Shown here in pieces: positions 26,500 through 37,881 of a stretch of 64,000 nt of DNA. Position 1 is the first letter of the stretch. Every line of letters starts with the position of its first letter. Source of the stretch: JAJDNS01 sp963578825 (GTDB lineage: Bacteria; Acidobacteriota; Vicinamibacteria; Fen-336); contig CAUZDW010000012.1 of assembly GCA_963578825.1 (NCBI GenBank), positions 1-64,000 of the forward strand, given 5' to 3'. A program made the translations under genes and the position numbers. The notes under the pieces are model-generated. The model was not told where the DNA came from and ran no database searches. It was given only the letters and a program-made list of their open reading frames with translations.

Positions 26500-26982
26500 A
26501 TGCTGAAGCGTTTCTTGTTCGTGGCCGCCCTCGCCGGTCTGGCCGTCCCTGCGTTCCCGCAGGCCAACCCCCGGGGCGAGGCCAAGGCCACGGTCGCCGG
26601 CAAGTCCGTGTCGATCGAGTACGGTCGGCCGAGCCTGAAGGGCCGAGACATGCTCGCCCAGGCAAAGGCAGGCCAGTCCTGGCGCCTGGGCTCCGATGCG
26701 GCCACCAGCCTCACGACCGAGATCGATCTCGACTTCGGCGGTGTGAGCGTGCCCAAGGGCACCTACATCCTCACGGCGACCAAGGGAGAGGCCGGCAAAT
26801 GGGTGATGAACGTGCTCGCCAAAGAGGATCGCGAAAAAGTCGCGGACGTCTCGCTCACGCCTTCGAAGACCGAAGAGGCCACCGAGACCTTCACCATCCA
26901 TGTGAAGGCCGAGGGCAACGAAGGGCGGGTCAAGCTGCTCTGGGGCAACACAGCCCTCAAGGTCACGTTCACGGCCAAGTAG
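26500..26982 (+). CDS. DUF2911 domain protein, secreted
   Basis: A 160-residue protein with a signal peptide (MLKRFLFVAALAGLAVPAFPQA) and the DUF2911 pattern: ATVAGKSVSIEYGRPSLKGRD, WRLGSDAATSLTTEIDLDFG and VPKGTYILTATKGEAGKWVM. The family is common in Acidobacteriota, Bacteroidota and Gemmatimonadota and of unknown role. GAGGAGA stands before the ATG. It is probably periplasmic. Confidence 0.88.
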   Translation: MLKRFLFVAALAGLAVPAFPQANPRGEAKATVAGKSVSIEYGRPSLKGRDMLAQAKAGQSWRLGSDAATSLTTEIDLDFGGVSVPKGTYILTATKGEAGKWVMNVLAKEDREKVADVSLTPSKTEEATETFTIHVKAEGNEGRVKLLWGNTALKVTFTAK

Positions 26983-26991
26983 CTATTCTCG

Positions 26992-27786
26992 CTAGTCGAT
27001 CCAGCCCCGGTACCGGTACACGATCAGGCCCAGGTGCTCGTGGGCGAGGTTGCTGAAGGACTCGCGTCGATCCCCGGGGAACTCGAGGCGCTCGAGGTCG
27101 AAGCTGGTCTCGATGGCGGGAACGGCGATGACCTCGAGGCCCTGTGCCTCGAGCGCTGCGGACGCCCGTCGCGTGTGGGTCGGCGAGGTCACCGCCAGAA
27201 CGCGCGTCCACCCCCGCTCGCGAAAGAGGCGGGCCACGGCCACGGCCTCGTCGTGGGAGTTGAGGATCGGTCCCACGGCCGTGACACGCGCGCTCGGGAC
27301 GAACCGCTCGACCCAGTCCTCGGCGATCGGCCTCGACCGAACTCCACCCCGCACCTCGGACACGACGAGCTCGGTGGAGCGGCCTTCGCCGACCAGCTCC
27401 AGCCCCCGGAGCAGCCGGCTCATCGCCGCGGTCGTCGGCTCCCCGTCCATCTGGACCCGGGAGGCGAATACGAAGACGGCGTCGCCGGCCTTGATCGGAT
27501 CCCTCCTCACGAGCCCCTCCGCCATCCAGATCGTGAGGGGTGTGAAGGCGACGGCCAGCCAGAGACCGGCGAGAAGGGCGAGCCCCGCCATGGCCAGGCG
27601 GCGGAGGAACGTGGGCCAGATGGCCGCCCCGATGAAGGCGGCCACGGGAACCAGGACAGTCCGGTCTCCCCAGTACGAGATGAGCGAGGCAAGATCGAGA
27701 TCGACTGCTATGAAGCCAGCCAGGGCCCCGGCCACGAGGCCGAACCAGGCCCGGCGACGGCGCTCGCTGCCTACCCCCGATCCCAC
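26992..27786 (-). CDS. YdcF/ElyC-type DUF218 protein
   Basis: A 264-residue protein. The N-terminal 90 residues contain three hydrophobic segments. The rest is a DUF218 domain: AGDAVFVFASRVQMDGEPTT, STELVVSEVRGGVR, NSHDEAVAVARLFRERGW and VTSPTHTRRASAALEAQG. DUF218 proteins such as SanA, ElyC and YdcF act at the envelope, in barrier function or lipid-carrier metabolism. It converges with the DUF2911 gene, with nine bases between stops. Confidence 0.8.
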   Translation of the reverse strand: MGSGVGSERRRRAWFGLVAGALAGFIAVDLDLASLISYWGDRTVLVPVAAFIGAAIWPTFLRRLAMAGLALLAGLWLAVAFTPLTIWMAEGLVRRDPIKAGDAVFVFASRVQMDGEPTTAAMSRLLRGLELVGEGRSTELVVSEVRGGVRSRPIAEDWVERFVPSARVTAVGPILNSHDEAVAVARLFRERGWTRVLAVTSPTHTRRASAALEAQGLEVIAVPAIETSFDLERLEFPGDRRESFSNLAHEHLGLIVYRYRGWID

Positions 27787-27849
27787 TCCCTGCTCCCCCC
27801 GATCCTGAGCAGCGAGGACCGGACCGCTTGAAGGCCTGCTGGCCCGCTC

Positions 27850-30015
<2,166 letters not shown>

Positions 30016-30228
30016 TTACGACGCCTCCCGTTGAAGCGTGAGCGAGCAGATGAAAAGAAGATCCTGGGTCATTCGTGCGGGGGCCGGAAGGGTCCCGAAA
30101 CGGACAGTTTACGAGCGTATGTCATGGCCAAGGGCGGCGTCAATCCGTTGGATGGTTTGGGTGGACGTCTCCGCCGCGAAGGCCGACCCGGGGGCAGGCT
30201 AGAATCCGCGGGGAGAGGGAGGCTCGCC

Positions 30229-31062
30229 ATGGATGGACCGCTCGACCCGGCCGATCTCCGCGCCTTCGCCAGCGATGGCTTCATCATCAAGCGCGGATGG
30301 TTCGACCCCCAGGAGATGGAGCTCCTGGGCCGCTTCGCTCGGGAGGATCCCGAGCTTGCGACCCGTCACCTCCCGGTCAGGGACGCGGCGGGACGCGAGA
30401 GCCGGCTGACTCTCTGGAACCATCCCGGCGACGACCTCTACGGCATGTTCTCGCGCTGCCGGCGCGTGGTCGACGGCGCAGAGCAGCTGCTGAGTGACGA
30501 GGTGTACCACTACCACGCGAAGATGATGCTCAAGGAGCCCCGGGTGGGAGGGGCGTGGGAGTGGCACCAGGACTACGGATACTGGTACCAGAACGGCTGC
30601 CTCTACCCCGACATGCTGAGCGTGATGATCGCCGTGGACCGAGCCGACCGTGACAACGGCTGCCTCGAGGTGCTACGCGGGTCCCACCTGATGGGGCGTG
30701 TCGAGCACGGTCGGTTCGGCGAGCAGACCGGGGCGGATCCCGTGCGGGTCGCCGCCGCCCGCGAACGGCTCGAGCTCGTTCGCTTCGAGGCCGAGCCCGG
30801 CGACGCCCTCTTCTTCCACTCGAACCTGCTCCACGCCTCCGGGCCGAACACCTCGGAGCGGCCACGCTGGACCTTGATCCTCGCGTACAACTCCCGTCAC
30901 AACGACCCCTGTGAGGACTCGCACCACCCTCGCTACACGCCCCTCGAGAAGGTCGACGACGACGCGATCAAGGCGTGGGCCCTCCGGCCGGACCCTCGCC
31001 GATCGAAACGGACCTACCTGAGGCCCGAGGACGACCAGACCATCGGCACCGGCAAGTCCTGA
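30229..31062 (+). CDS. phytanoyl-CoA dioxygenase family (PhyH) protein
   Basis: A 277-residue Fe(II)/2-oxoglutarate dioxygenase of the PhyH family. The iron ligands are His113 and Asp115 (WEWHQDYGYW) and a distal His in LFFHSNLLHASGPN near residue 200; PRWTLILAYNSR supplies the 2-oxoglutarate Arg. The sequence style resembles small-molecule hydroxylases such as ectoine hydroxylase, but the substrate cannot be told. A long open frame runs upstream to 27910, antisense to hppA, and is a shadow. GGGAGAGGGAGG stands before the ATG. Confidence 0.85.
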   Translation: MDGPLDPADLRAFASDGFIIKRGWFDPQEMELLGRFAREDPELATRHLPVRDAAGRESRLTLWNHPGDDLYGMFSRCRRVVDGAEQLLSDEVYHYHAKMMLKEPRVGGAWEWHQDYGYWYQNGCLYPDMLSVMIAVDRADRDNGCLEVLRGSHLMGRVEHGRFGEQTGADPVRVAAARERLELVRFEAEPGDALFFHSNLLHASGPNTSERPRWTLILAYNSRHNDPCEDSHHPRYTPLEKVDDDAIKAWALRPDPRRSKRTYLRPEDDQTIGTGKS

Positions 31063-31092
31063 TTCAGCTCGCGACGGATGGGCGAGCGTCTC

Positions 31093-31869
31093 TCAGCCTT
31101 CGTTCCGAGGGCTGTCTTCCTTGGGCCTGTCGCTCTCGACCTGCACGCCGTTCTGCACGCTGAATGCCAGGCTCTCCCTGGCCATCAAGCCGAGCGCGGT
31201 CTGCTCCACCCTGCTGGCCACCGTGCCGGCAAGAGTCACCCGGCCACGGTCCACGAAGATCCGCACCGGGGGCTCGGGCCAGGAGGCGTACCGCACGAAC
31301 AGCGGGTCGTTGTAGATCCGCGCGTAGAGCTGACGCCGCAGGCGCTCGTCGTACGCCGAGCGGCCCTGCAGCCTCAGGTCGTTGTGGACGTCGCGAACGC
31401 CGTCGATACGAGCCAGGCGATCTTCGAGGTCGCGACGGCGTCCGTCGTCCAGGACGAAACCGTGCAGGCTCACGAGACCGGAGTCGACCCGGAGATCCAC
31501 GGCATCGAACACTCCGTAGCGTGCGAACGAGTGGATCGCCTTCTCGGCGTCCTTCCTGATCTTGCGGTCACTCCGGGGCCGCTCGGGGAAGACCCGGATC
31601 TCGTTGATGACCGTCTTCGCCACCTTGCGCGCCAGCCGCTCTGCTTCGCGGGCGTCATGGAGGCTCAGGGCGATCCCCTCGAGGTGCACCACCCCGTCTT
31701 CGACACGGACCTCTATGTCCGTATCCTGCTCGAGCCCCGCCTTGGCGAAACGTTTCTCGACTCGGTTCCGGATCTCGGCGTCGTCGGCGGCAGCCGGCGC
31801 CGCCAGGAACAACGCGGACGCCAGTCCCAACGTCGCAGAAGCAATGCGGTTTGCGGACGTGCCACTCAT
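31093..31869 (-). CDS. periplasmic protein with three BON domains
   Basis: A 258-residue protein with signal peptide (SATLGLASALFLAAPAAA). Three BON-type units follow: IRNRVEKRFAKAGLEQDTDI with VHLEGIALSLHDAREAERLA; KAIHSFARYGVFDAVDLRV with LVSLHGFVLDDGRRRDLEDR; and the C-terminal unit with VTLAGTVASRVEQTALGLMA. BON domains bind phospholipid or other envelope parts. GGGAGG precedes the ATG at 31869; an earlier in-frame start at 31908 is less likely. A TATA-rich promoter-like stretch lies near 31905-31915. Confidence 0.85.
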   Translation of the reverse strand: MSGTSANRIASATLGLASALFLAAPAAADDAEIRNRVEKRFAKAGLEQDTDIEVRVEDGVVHLEGIALSLHDAREAERLARKVAKTVINEIRVFPERPRSDRKIRKDAEKAIHSFARYGVFDAVDLRVDSGLVSLHGFVLDDGRRRDLEDRLARIDGVRDVHNDLRLQGRSAYDERLRRQLYARIYNDPLFVRYASWPEPPVRIFVDRGRVTLAGTVASRVEQTALGLMARESLAFSVQNGVQVESDRPKEDSPRNEG

Positions 31870-32091
31870 GGAGCCTCCCTTGGCAGGGCGGTGTCGCCTA
31901 CCCCGCACTCTATATAAACGCTGGCGGGCCGAGAACGTTGCCTCGAAACGTCAAATGACGTCAACGGCCGGGCGAACGAGTGATCCCACGTTCGACCACG
32001 TCTCACGAACGGGCAGGGAGGGGGAATCCCTTGACGACGCCGGTCGAGGCCCCGAGACTAGTGCCCTGGTGTCATTCAAGGAGAGCGGGTC
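31870..32091. other. divergent intergenic region
   Basis: The 222 bases between the BON gene and the following plus-strand gene contain an 8-bp palindrome TGACGTCA near 31955 and a TTGACG (32031-32036) that could be a -35 element for the rightward operon, although no convincing -10 follows. AAGGAG near 32078 is the ribosome-binding site for the next gene. Confidence 0.4.
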
Positions 32092-32568
32092 ATGGGACGG
32101 ATCGTGGATCTCTGTGGCGAGATAGCGGCGGCGGTGGAGGAGGGCGCGGACGGCTTCGTGCTTTCGCCCGGGGCATGGGCCCAGCTCCGCGAGGACTGGC
32201 CGGAGGAGGACATCCAGGACGGAATCAACCTGGTGACGGACTCGTTCTTCCAGGCCGAGCTCGTGGAGGCAGCGGACAGTCTCAGCTCCCGCCTCGTCGA
32301 GATCCTCGGGGCATACGGCGAGGAGAAGGCATTTTCGCGCGCCGCCTCCGGTCAGGCCACTCTCGACATCGAGGTGATCCGGAAGCTCGCCCATCGGATC
32401 GAGCAGCTCGAAGAGATCCTGGAGGCCTTCCGCGACGACGAGCCTCCGGACCGGCGGGGCTTCGACGCGCTCCAGCGCCGGCTGATCAACCTTGGCATCG
32501 AGGACGAGATGGGACCGGACGGGGCAGAGCCGGACGGCGAGCCAGCCCCCGCGAGGGACGACGACTGA
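32092..32568 (+). CDS. unknown helical protein
   Basis: A 158-residue soluble protein (starts MGRIVDLCGEIAAAVEEGAD) that is acidic and almost wholly helical, with a likely coiled coil around IRKLAHRIEQLEEILEAFRD (residues about 95-115) and an acidic, low-complexity tail ending ARDDD. I recognise no family. AAGGAG precedes the ATG. It heads a run of plus-strand genes (outer-membrane-like protein, M1 peptidase, membrane protein), the next one starting 18 bases later. Confidence 0.65.
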   Translation: MGRIVDLCGEIAAAVEEGADGFVLSPGAWAQLREDWPEEDIQDGINLVTDSFFQAELVEAADSLSSRLVEILGAYGEEKAFSRAASGQATLDIEVIRKLAHRIEQLEEILEAFRDDEPPDRRGFDALQRRLINLGIEDEMGPDGAEPDGEPAPARDDD

Positions 32569-32586
32569 CCTGCTAGACTCCCGTCC

Positions 32587-33432
32587 ATGAGAAGGGTTCT
32601 GGCTGTGCTCGTCGCCGTGCTCGCCGCGCCGGTCCTGGCCGGCGCCGCCGAGCTGGAGCTGGCCGGGTACGCCGGGTACACGTTCCCCTTCTACAGCCAG
32701 ACCTTCGGCTACGACTCCGGCCCGGTCGATATCCCCATACCGAGCGTGGCCATCGAACAGAGTGGTGAGTTCCAGCTCGAGGCCTCGGGCGGGCTCCTCT
32801 TCGCCGGTGGGATGACCCTGTACGCGACAGACAGGTTCGGGCTGGAGGTGCGGCTGGACAGCGCGGACATGAGCGTCGAGACGCTGAGCAACACCTACTC
32901 CGTCCGGGTCGATCTGCCGGAGCCGTTCGACCCCGTGCTGGCGGATCTCGAGCTCGAGAAGGCCACCGCGGACTTGAAGGCGCTCACGCCCTGGTCGTTC
33001 AATCTCAAGCTGCGCTCCGGGGGCGAGTCGCTGCGCTTCACCGCGTCCGGTGGGCTCAGTCGCCTCGGCAACGTGCAGTTTGCCATCGATCAGCAGGTGG
33101 CCCTCGGCGTCGTCGCGGTGAACCTCGAGACGAACGAGCTGGAGATCGCCACGATCCACCTGCACGGTGCCTCGGAGGAGGAGTCCGAGAGCTCCTGGGG
33201 GGGCAACCTGGGGCTCGGTCTCCAGATCGGCCTGGGCGAACGGGGCGCCCTCATCCTCGAGGGCCGGGGTTTTTTCTTCCCGACGCGCACGTACTCGTGG
33301 GAGCCCCTCGACGCCGAGGCGCTCCCTCCGCTGCAGGAGGCCCTTCTCCGGCGCCTTCTCGTACGGCTGGACCCGATCGAGTTCAAGCCCCGTTGGTTGC
33401 AAGCCACAATCGGCATTGCGATTCGCTTCTAG
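32587..33432 (+). CDS. putative outer-membrane beta-barrel protein
   Basis: A 281-residue protein with a signal peptide (MRRVLAVLVAVLAAPVLAGA) and alternating hydrophobic and polar residues typical of beta strands (LELAGYAGYTFPFYSQTFGY, SFNLKLRSGGESLRFTASGG, GNLGLGLQIGLGERGALILE). It ends in Phe preceded by GIAIRF, the usual barrel terminus. No specific family is recognised. TAGACT (32574-32579) ends seven bases before the ATG, so a leaderless transcript from inside the operon is possible. It is followed twelve bases later by an M1 peptidase gene. Confidence 0.65.
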   Translation: MRRVLAVLVAVLAAPVLAGAAELELAGYAGYTFPFYSQTFGYDSGPVDIPIPSVAIEQSGEFQLEASGGLLFAGGMTLYATDRFGLEVRLDSADMSVETLSNTYSVRVDLPEPFDPVLADLELEKATADLKALTPWSFNLKLRSGGESLRFTASGGLSRLGNVQFAIDQQVALGVVAVNLETNELEIATIHLHGASEEESESSWGGNLGLGLQIGLGERGALILEGRGFFFPTRTYSWEPLDAEALPPLQEALLRRLLVRLDPIEFKPRWLQATIGIAIRF

Positions 33433-33444
33433 GGACCACGACCC

Positions 33445-35550
33445 ATGAGCCCTCGATCCTTCGGTGCCGCCGTCGTCGGCCTGAGCCTGATCGCCCTGGC
33501 CTGGCCGGGCACCCGCGCCGACACCGTCCCGTCGACAGCCCTGCCCCTTCCCCCCGTCGCCGGCCCGGACGCCCCCGGCCTGCCCCCTCTGCCCGAGCGC
33601 TCGCCGCGCAACGCGAGCTACACCATCGAGGCCCGCCTCGAGCCCGACACGCGAACGCTCGAAGGCAGCCTCGTCCTCGAGTGGCGCAACACGAGCGACC
33701 AGGCGCTCTCGACATTCCCGTTTCATCTCTACTGGAACGCCTTCCGGAACACGCTGTCGACGACGGCCCGGGGTGACAGCCGCCGCTGGGCCGCACACGA
33801 GGAGCAGGACGAGAGGCTCTTCGGCTGGATCGACGTCCACTCCGTCCGACGGCTCCACGAGGGCGGCGCCGAGGAGGACCTGACTCCGTCCCTGCGCCAC
33901 CTCCACCCCGACGGCAACCAGGACGATCGCACGGTGATGGAGGTAAGCTCGGAGTCCCCTGTGGCGCCTGGCGAGACCGTGCGCTTCGGAATCGAGTGGA
34001 CCTCGCGGATCCCCTACGGCACGGTGGGGCGCGCGGGCTGGGTGCACGACTACCACTTCATCGCCCAGTGGTTCCCGAAGATCGGCGTCTTCTGGAACGG
34101 CGAGTGGAATTGCCACCCGTTCTACGCGGTGACCGAGTTCTTCTCCGACTACGGCGTCTACGACGTCCGTCTCACGGTTCCCCGGGGCTTCGTGGTGGGT
34201 GCGACGGGTCGGCGCGAAGAGAAGACCGCGAACGCAGACGGCACCGAGACCCACCACTACGTTCAGGAGGACGTCCACGACTTCGCCTGGACCACCAGTC
34301 GCCGATTCCTCGAGCGAGTCGCGACGTTCGACGAGCTCGGCTACCCCCCCGTAGCGATCCGCCTCCTCGTCCAGCCGGAGCACGAGCAGCACTCGGAGCG
34401 CTACATCGAGGCGACGAAGATCGCGCTCCGGACATACGGCACGTGGTCGGCGCCCTATCCCTACGCCCAGATCACGGTGGTGGATCCTGCCTGGGGGTCG
34501 AGCTCAGGGGGCATGGAGTACCCGACCCTCTTCACCGGAGGCACGAGCGTTCTCGCCCCGCCAGTCCTGCAGAGTCCGGAGAGCGTGACGATTCATGAGG
34601 CGGGCCATCAGTTCTGGTACGGCCTCGTGGGCAACAACGAGTTCGAGGAGGCGTGGCTCGACGAGGGCATCAACACGTACATGACGGCCAAGGCACTGAA
34701 CCACGCCCTGGGACCTCGGGGCGTTGCTCAGCGCTATTTCGGCGGCGGCCATCGACAGGGTCGCAAGACGGGCTGGCCGGCGATCGCCCCCGAAGTCTGG
34801 GTCATGCGAGGGTCGGATCGCGTCCCCGGTCTCAGGCACGACGGCGAGAAGGACGTCATGGCCCGCCCGGGCTGGAGGTATCGCGATCGCAAGTCGTACG
34901 GGACCAACTCCTACGGCAAGCCGGCGCTCACCCTGCAGACCCTCGAGGCGCTCCTCGGCGAGGAGACGATGATCCGCGTCCTGCGGACGTTCGCGCGCCG
35001 CTACCGCTTTGCCCATCCGACGACCGAAGACTTCATCGAGGTGGTCGCGGAGGTGACCGGCGAGGACTGGCGGTGGTTCTTCGAGGAGACGTTCTTCTCG
35101 AGCGGGCTCTGCGACTACGCGGTGAAGGTCGAGACGCGCCGGCTGGCGCCGCCCGGGGGCTGGTTCGAAGGGCCCGACGGCGAGCTCTCCCCGGCCCCGC
35201 CGGCGGCGTCGAACGACGACGCAGGCGCCGGCGAGTGGGCCTCCCGGGTGACGGTGATCCGCAAGGGCGCCGTGCGGATGCCGGTGGAGCTGAGGATCGA
35301 TCTGGCGGATGGGAGCTCGATCGACGAGCTCTGGGACGGCCGCGAACGCTGGATGCGCTTCGAATACACCGGCCAGAGGGTGGTCATGGCGCACGTGGAC
35401 CCCCTTGGCAAGCTCGCCTTCGACGTCGATCGGGCCAACAACCAGTGGATCGCCAGCCGGGGCCCGGCCCGCCGGGCGGCCACCAAGTGGGCAGCGCGCT
35501 GGATGTTCTGGCTCCAGAATCTCCTGGAGCTCCAGATGGTCGTGGGCTGA
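33445..35550 (+). CDS. secreted M1 family metallopeptidase
   Basis: A 701-residue zinc aminopeptidase-like protein. After a signal peptide (SFGAAVVGLSLIALAWPG) it has an N-terminal beta domain (SYTIEARLEPDTRTLEGSLV) and the catalytic region: GGMEYPTLFTGG, then HEAGHQFWYGLVGNNEFEEA with the HExxH zinc site and downstream Glu (EEAWLDEG). It resembles the subgroup of M1 peptidases found as large secreted proteins in Acidobacteriota and Bacteroidota. Its stop overlaps the start of the next membrane-protein gene by one base, so the pair is coupled. Confidence 0.9.
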   Translation: MSPRSFGAAVVGLSLIALAWPGTRADTVPSTALPLPPVAGPDAPGLPPLPERSPRNASYTIEARLEPDTRTLEGSLVLEWRNTSDQALSTFPFHLYWNAFRNTLSTTARGDSRRWAAHEEQDERLFGWIDVHSVRRLHEGGAEEDLTPSLRHLHPDGNQDDRTVMEVSSESPVAPGETVRFGIEWTSRIPYGTVGRAGWVHDYHFIAQWFPKIGVFWNGEWNCHPFYAVTEFFSDYGVYDVRLTVPRGFVVGATGRREEKTANADGTETHHYVQEDVHDFAWTTSRRFLERVATFDELGYPPVAIRLLVQPEHEQHSERYIEATKIALRTYGTWSAPYPYAQITVVDPAWGSSSGGMEYPTLFTGGTSVLAPPVLQSPESVTIHEAGHQFWYGLVGNNEFEEAWLDEGINTYMTAKALNHALGPRGVAQRYFGGGHRQGRKTGWPAIAPEVWVMRGSDRVPGLRHDGEKDVMARPGWRYRDRKSYGTNSYGKPALTLQTLEALLGEETMIRVLRTFARRYRFAHPTTEDFIEVVAEVTGEDWRWFFEETFFSSGLCDYAVKVETRRLAPPGGWFEGPDGELSPAPPAASNDDAGAGEWASRVTVIRKGAVRMPVELRIDLADGSSIDELWDGRERWMRFEYTGQRVVMAHVDPLGKLAFDVDRANNQWIASRGPARRAATKWAARWMFWLQNLLELQMVVG

Positions 35551-36557
35551 TGCTCGAGGCACTCCGTCGCGGCTTCACGGGACTGGGTCGGAACTGGGGG
35601 CTCGTGGTCGTTGCCTTCTCGGTGAACATCGCCCTGGCGCTCCTCGTTGCCCTTCCCCTCGCCTCCCAGCTCGAGCGCGACCTCGACCACACCGGCGTGT
35701 CCGCGTCGATGATGTACGGCTTCGACCACGACTGGTGGACGCACTGGTCCGAGGACCAGGAGGGCTACACCCGGAGCCTCGCCCCCGACGTCTTCGGGAC
35801 GGGGTTCGCGGCGCGAAACGTGGACCTGCTCCTGCGCGGCTTCGTGCCGGGCCGGGTGTTTCGGGAGGCTGGGAAAGAGGCGCATGCGGCGCTGCTTTTG
35901 GCGAGACGGCCCCGAGGGCTCGATCCCCTGCTCCTCGGGCTGGGTGTCCTCTATCTCGTCGTGCAGACCTTTCTCACCGGGGGGCTGCTCGGCGTGTTTC
36001 GGGCCCCGCAAGGGGGATGGACCCTGAGGGGTCTCATTCACGGCTCCGGCTTCTACTTCGGTCGTCTCATCCGGGTGGGCCTGCTCGGGCTGGGCCTCGT
36101 CGGGATCGTGTTCGCCGCTAACGTCCCCTTCGCCCGGTGGGTGGACGAGCTGGCCCGGGAGGCGGTGTCGGAAGAGACCGCCCTGGCTCTCCTCCTGGGG
36201 CGCCACTTTCTCCTCCTGCTCGCCATCCTCCTCGTCCACATGGTGGCTTCCTTCGCCCGGGTCATCGTGGTGCAGCAAGAGCGCCAGAGCGCCGCGCTCG
36301 CCTTCGTCTCGAGCCTGGGCTTCTGCAGCCGCAACCTGGCGGCGAGCGCCGGTCAGTACGGCGCCGTCCTCCTCCTCGCCCTGGTGCTGTTCGGAGCGTG
36401 GGCCTCCATCGACGCTCGGCTTCTGGTGGTGGGCTGGAAGAGCCAGCTCGTGGCCTTCGCCCTCTTCCAGGTCTTCCTGCTCAGCCGGATCGGCCTGCGG
36501 CTGGCGCTGCTGGCCAGCCAGCTCGAGCTTCACCGGGCGCAGCAAGGCCGAAGATGA
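35550..36557 (+). CDS. membrane protein, unknown
   Basis: A 335-residue integral membrane protein with about six hydrophobic segments (residues about 20-40, 128-148, 165-195, 225-250, 265-300 and 305-325). It starts MLEALRRGFTGLGRNWGLVV, a shape seen in uncharacterised proteins that carry a DUF4013- or glycerophosphodiester-phosphodiesterase-like membrane domain. It overlaps the peptidase gene by one base (TGATG), so it is probably made with it. I cannot assign a function. Confidence 0.7.
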   Translation: MLEALRRGFTGLGRNWGLVVVAFSVNIALALLVALPLASQLERDLDHTGVSASMMYGFDHDWWTHWSEDQEGYTRSLAPDVFGTGFAARNVDLLLRGFVPGRVFREAGKEAHAALLLARRPRGLDPLLLGLGVLYLVVQTFLTGGLLGVFRAPQGGWTLRGLIHGSGFYFGRLIRVGLLGLGLVGIVFAANVPFARWVDELAREAVSEETALALLLGRHFLLLLAILLVHMVASFARVIVVQQERQSAALAFVSSLGFCSRNLAASAGQYGAVLLLALVLFGAWASIDARLLVVGWKSQLVAFALFQVFLLSRIGLRLALLASQLELHRAQQGRR

Positions 36558-36688
36558 ACGCGTCGAGAGCGGAGCGGGCTGGCATGGGCGGTTTCGATCG
36601 AGTATAAAGACGGATCGAGACGACCGACGCAACAAACCCCTGAAAGAGCGAAGGAGCAAAGGTTGGGAGGAGACTCCCTTCGAGGATC
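36558..36688 (+). promoter_or_regulatory. intergenic region with possible promoter
   Basis: TATAAA at 36603-36608 is a plausible -10 box for the creatininase-family gene, giving a leader of roughly 75 bases. The -35 is poor (TGGCAT at 36580-36585). No other structure was found. Confidence 0.3.
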
Positions 36689-37444
36689 ATGGCCGAGAAC
36701 CTGTTGATGAACGAGATGACGTGGACCGAAGTGGAAGAGACGCTGAAGGAGAAGCGTCCCATCGCGCTTCTGCCCGTGGGGACGACCGAGGCGCACGGCC
36801 CTCACCTTCCGGTCACGACCGACACCATCATCGCCGTGGTGCTGGCCCGACGTGGCGCTGCCAAGCTGGAGGAGAGAGGCCTGCACGCTCTCATCATGCC
36901 CCCGGTCACCTTCTCGGTTTCCGAGCTCGGGGCGGAGTTCCCCGGCACCGTGAGCCTGCCGCCGGAGACCGTAATCGCCCTGGTGCGCGACGTCTGCATC
37001 GCCCTGTCGAAGTCGTTCCGCGCCATCGCGCTGGTCAACATGAACCAGGAGTCGGCCAACGTCGAGGCGCTCAAGAAGGCGGTGGAGGAGGCGGAGAAGG
37101 CGGGCGCCCACGTCTGCCTCACCGACTTCGCGAAGAAGCGCTGGGTCGAGCAACTCGGCAAGGCGTTCAGCGCCGGCGATCACGGCGGCAGCTTCGAGAC
37201 CTCGCTCATGATGGCGGCCGCCAGGGACCAGGTGCGCGAGAAGGAGCGCATCAGCCTTCCGCCCATGGACGGTCTGGCGGCGCCCCTCAAGAAGGGGGCA
37301 AAGACCTTCGCCGAAGCGGGTGGCGAGGACGCCTACTTCGGAGATCCCACCGCGGCGAGCGTCGAGGAGGGCGAGGCGTCCTTCGAGGCCCTGTCCGGGA
37401 TACTGGCCCTCGCCGTCGCGGAGTACGTCGCCAGCAAGGCCTAG
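36689..37444 (+). CDS. creatininase-family protein with altered metal site
   Basis: A 251-residue protein of the creatininase fold. The first metal motif is intact: GTTEAHGPHLPVTTD near residue 31, giving Glu, His and Asp. The last helix motif is GDHGGSFETSLMMA, as normal. The central NGHGGN/NGHxEN motif, which supplies a metal His, reads instead NMNQESANVEAL, so that His is missing. Family members hydrolyse cyclic amides or act in cofactor maturation (MftE). With one ligand changed this protein may bind a single metal or have another chemistry. It stands alone in its neighbourhood. Confidence 0.8.
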   Translation: MAENLLMNEMTWTEVEETLKEKRPIALLPVGTTEAHGPHLPVTTDTIIAVVLARRGAAKLEERGLHALIMPPVTFSVSELGAEFPGTVSLPPETVIALVRDVCIALSKSFRAIALVNMNQESANVEALKKAVEEAEKAGAHVCLTDFAKKRWVEQLGKAFSAGDHGGSFETSLMMAAARDQVREKERISLPPMDGLAAPLKKGAKTFAEAGGEDAYFGDPTAASVEEGEASFEALSGILALAVAEYVASKA

Positions 37445-37484
37445 CCAGACACTCCCTGACGAAACCGGCGGGAGGAGCCGTTGA

Positions 37485-37871
37485 TTAGCGGCCGGAGCCG
37501 GCGCCGTTCCCGAACAGCCGGATGCCGGTGTTCTCGGCCGCGATGTCGGAAAGATCGACGATTGCCGCGGCGTTGACGCCGATGGCGATGGCAATCGCCT
37601 CCGAGACCTCCTCGGGCGTGGCCCCGAACTTGAGCGCCTTCTTGATGTGTCCCTCGAGGCAGCCCTGGCACTTCGCGGTGAGGCTCGCCGCGATCGCGAT
37701 CAGCTCCTTGGTCTTACGGTCGATGGCCGAGGGCCTGTAGGTCTCCTTGTAGAACTGGAAGTAGATCTCCCTGAAGCGGGGCTCGACCATGGTGTAAGAG
37801 CTCGGCTGGGGCCGGGCCGCTCCATTCTCGTCCTCGGGGAACGGCTGGTGGGGTGGCTTTTCTTGGCTCAC
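37485..37871 (-). CDS. carboxymuconolactone decarboxylase / AhpD-like protein
   Basis: A 128-residue CMD-fold protein with the redox CxxC of the AhpD group: SLTAKCQGCLEGHIKKALKFGAT (Cys pair about residues 68 and 71, with His at 75). Members act as alkylhydroperoxidases or carry out related thiol chemistry. It has an extended N-terminus of about 30 residues. The gene lies ten bases downstream of the alpha/beta hydrolase gene on the same strand and is probably cotranscribed with it. Confidence 0.85.
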   Translation of the reverse strand: MSQEKPPHQPFPEDENGAARPQPSSYTMVEPRFREIYFQFYKETYRPSAIDRKTKELIAIAASLTAKCQGCLEGHIKKALKFGATPEEVSEAIAIAIGVNAAAIVDLSDIAAENTGIRLFGNGAGSGR

Positions 37872-37881
37872 TTTCGGCTCC

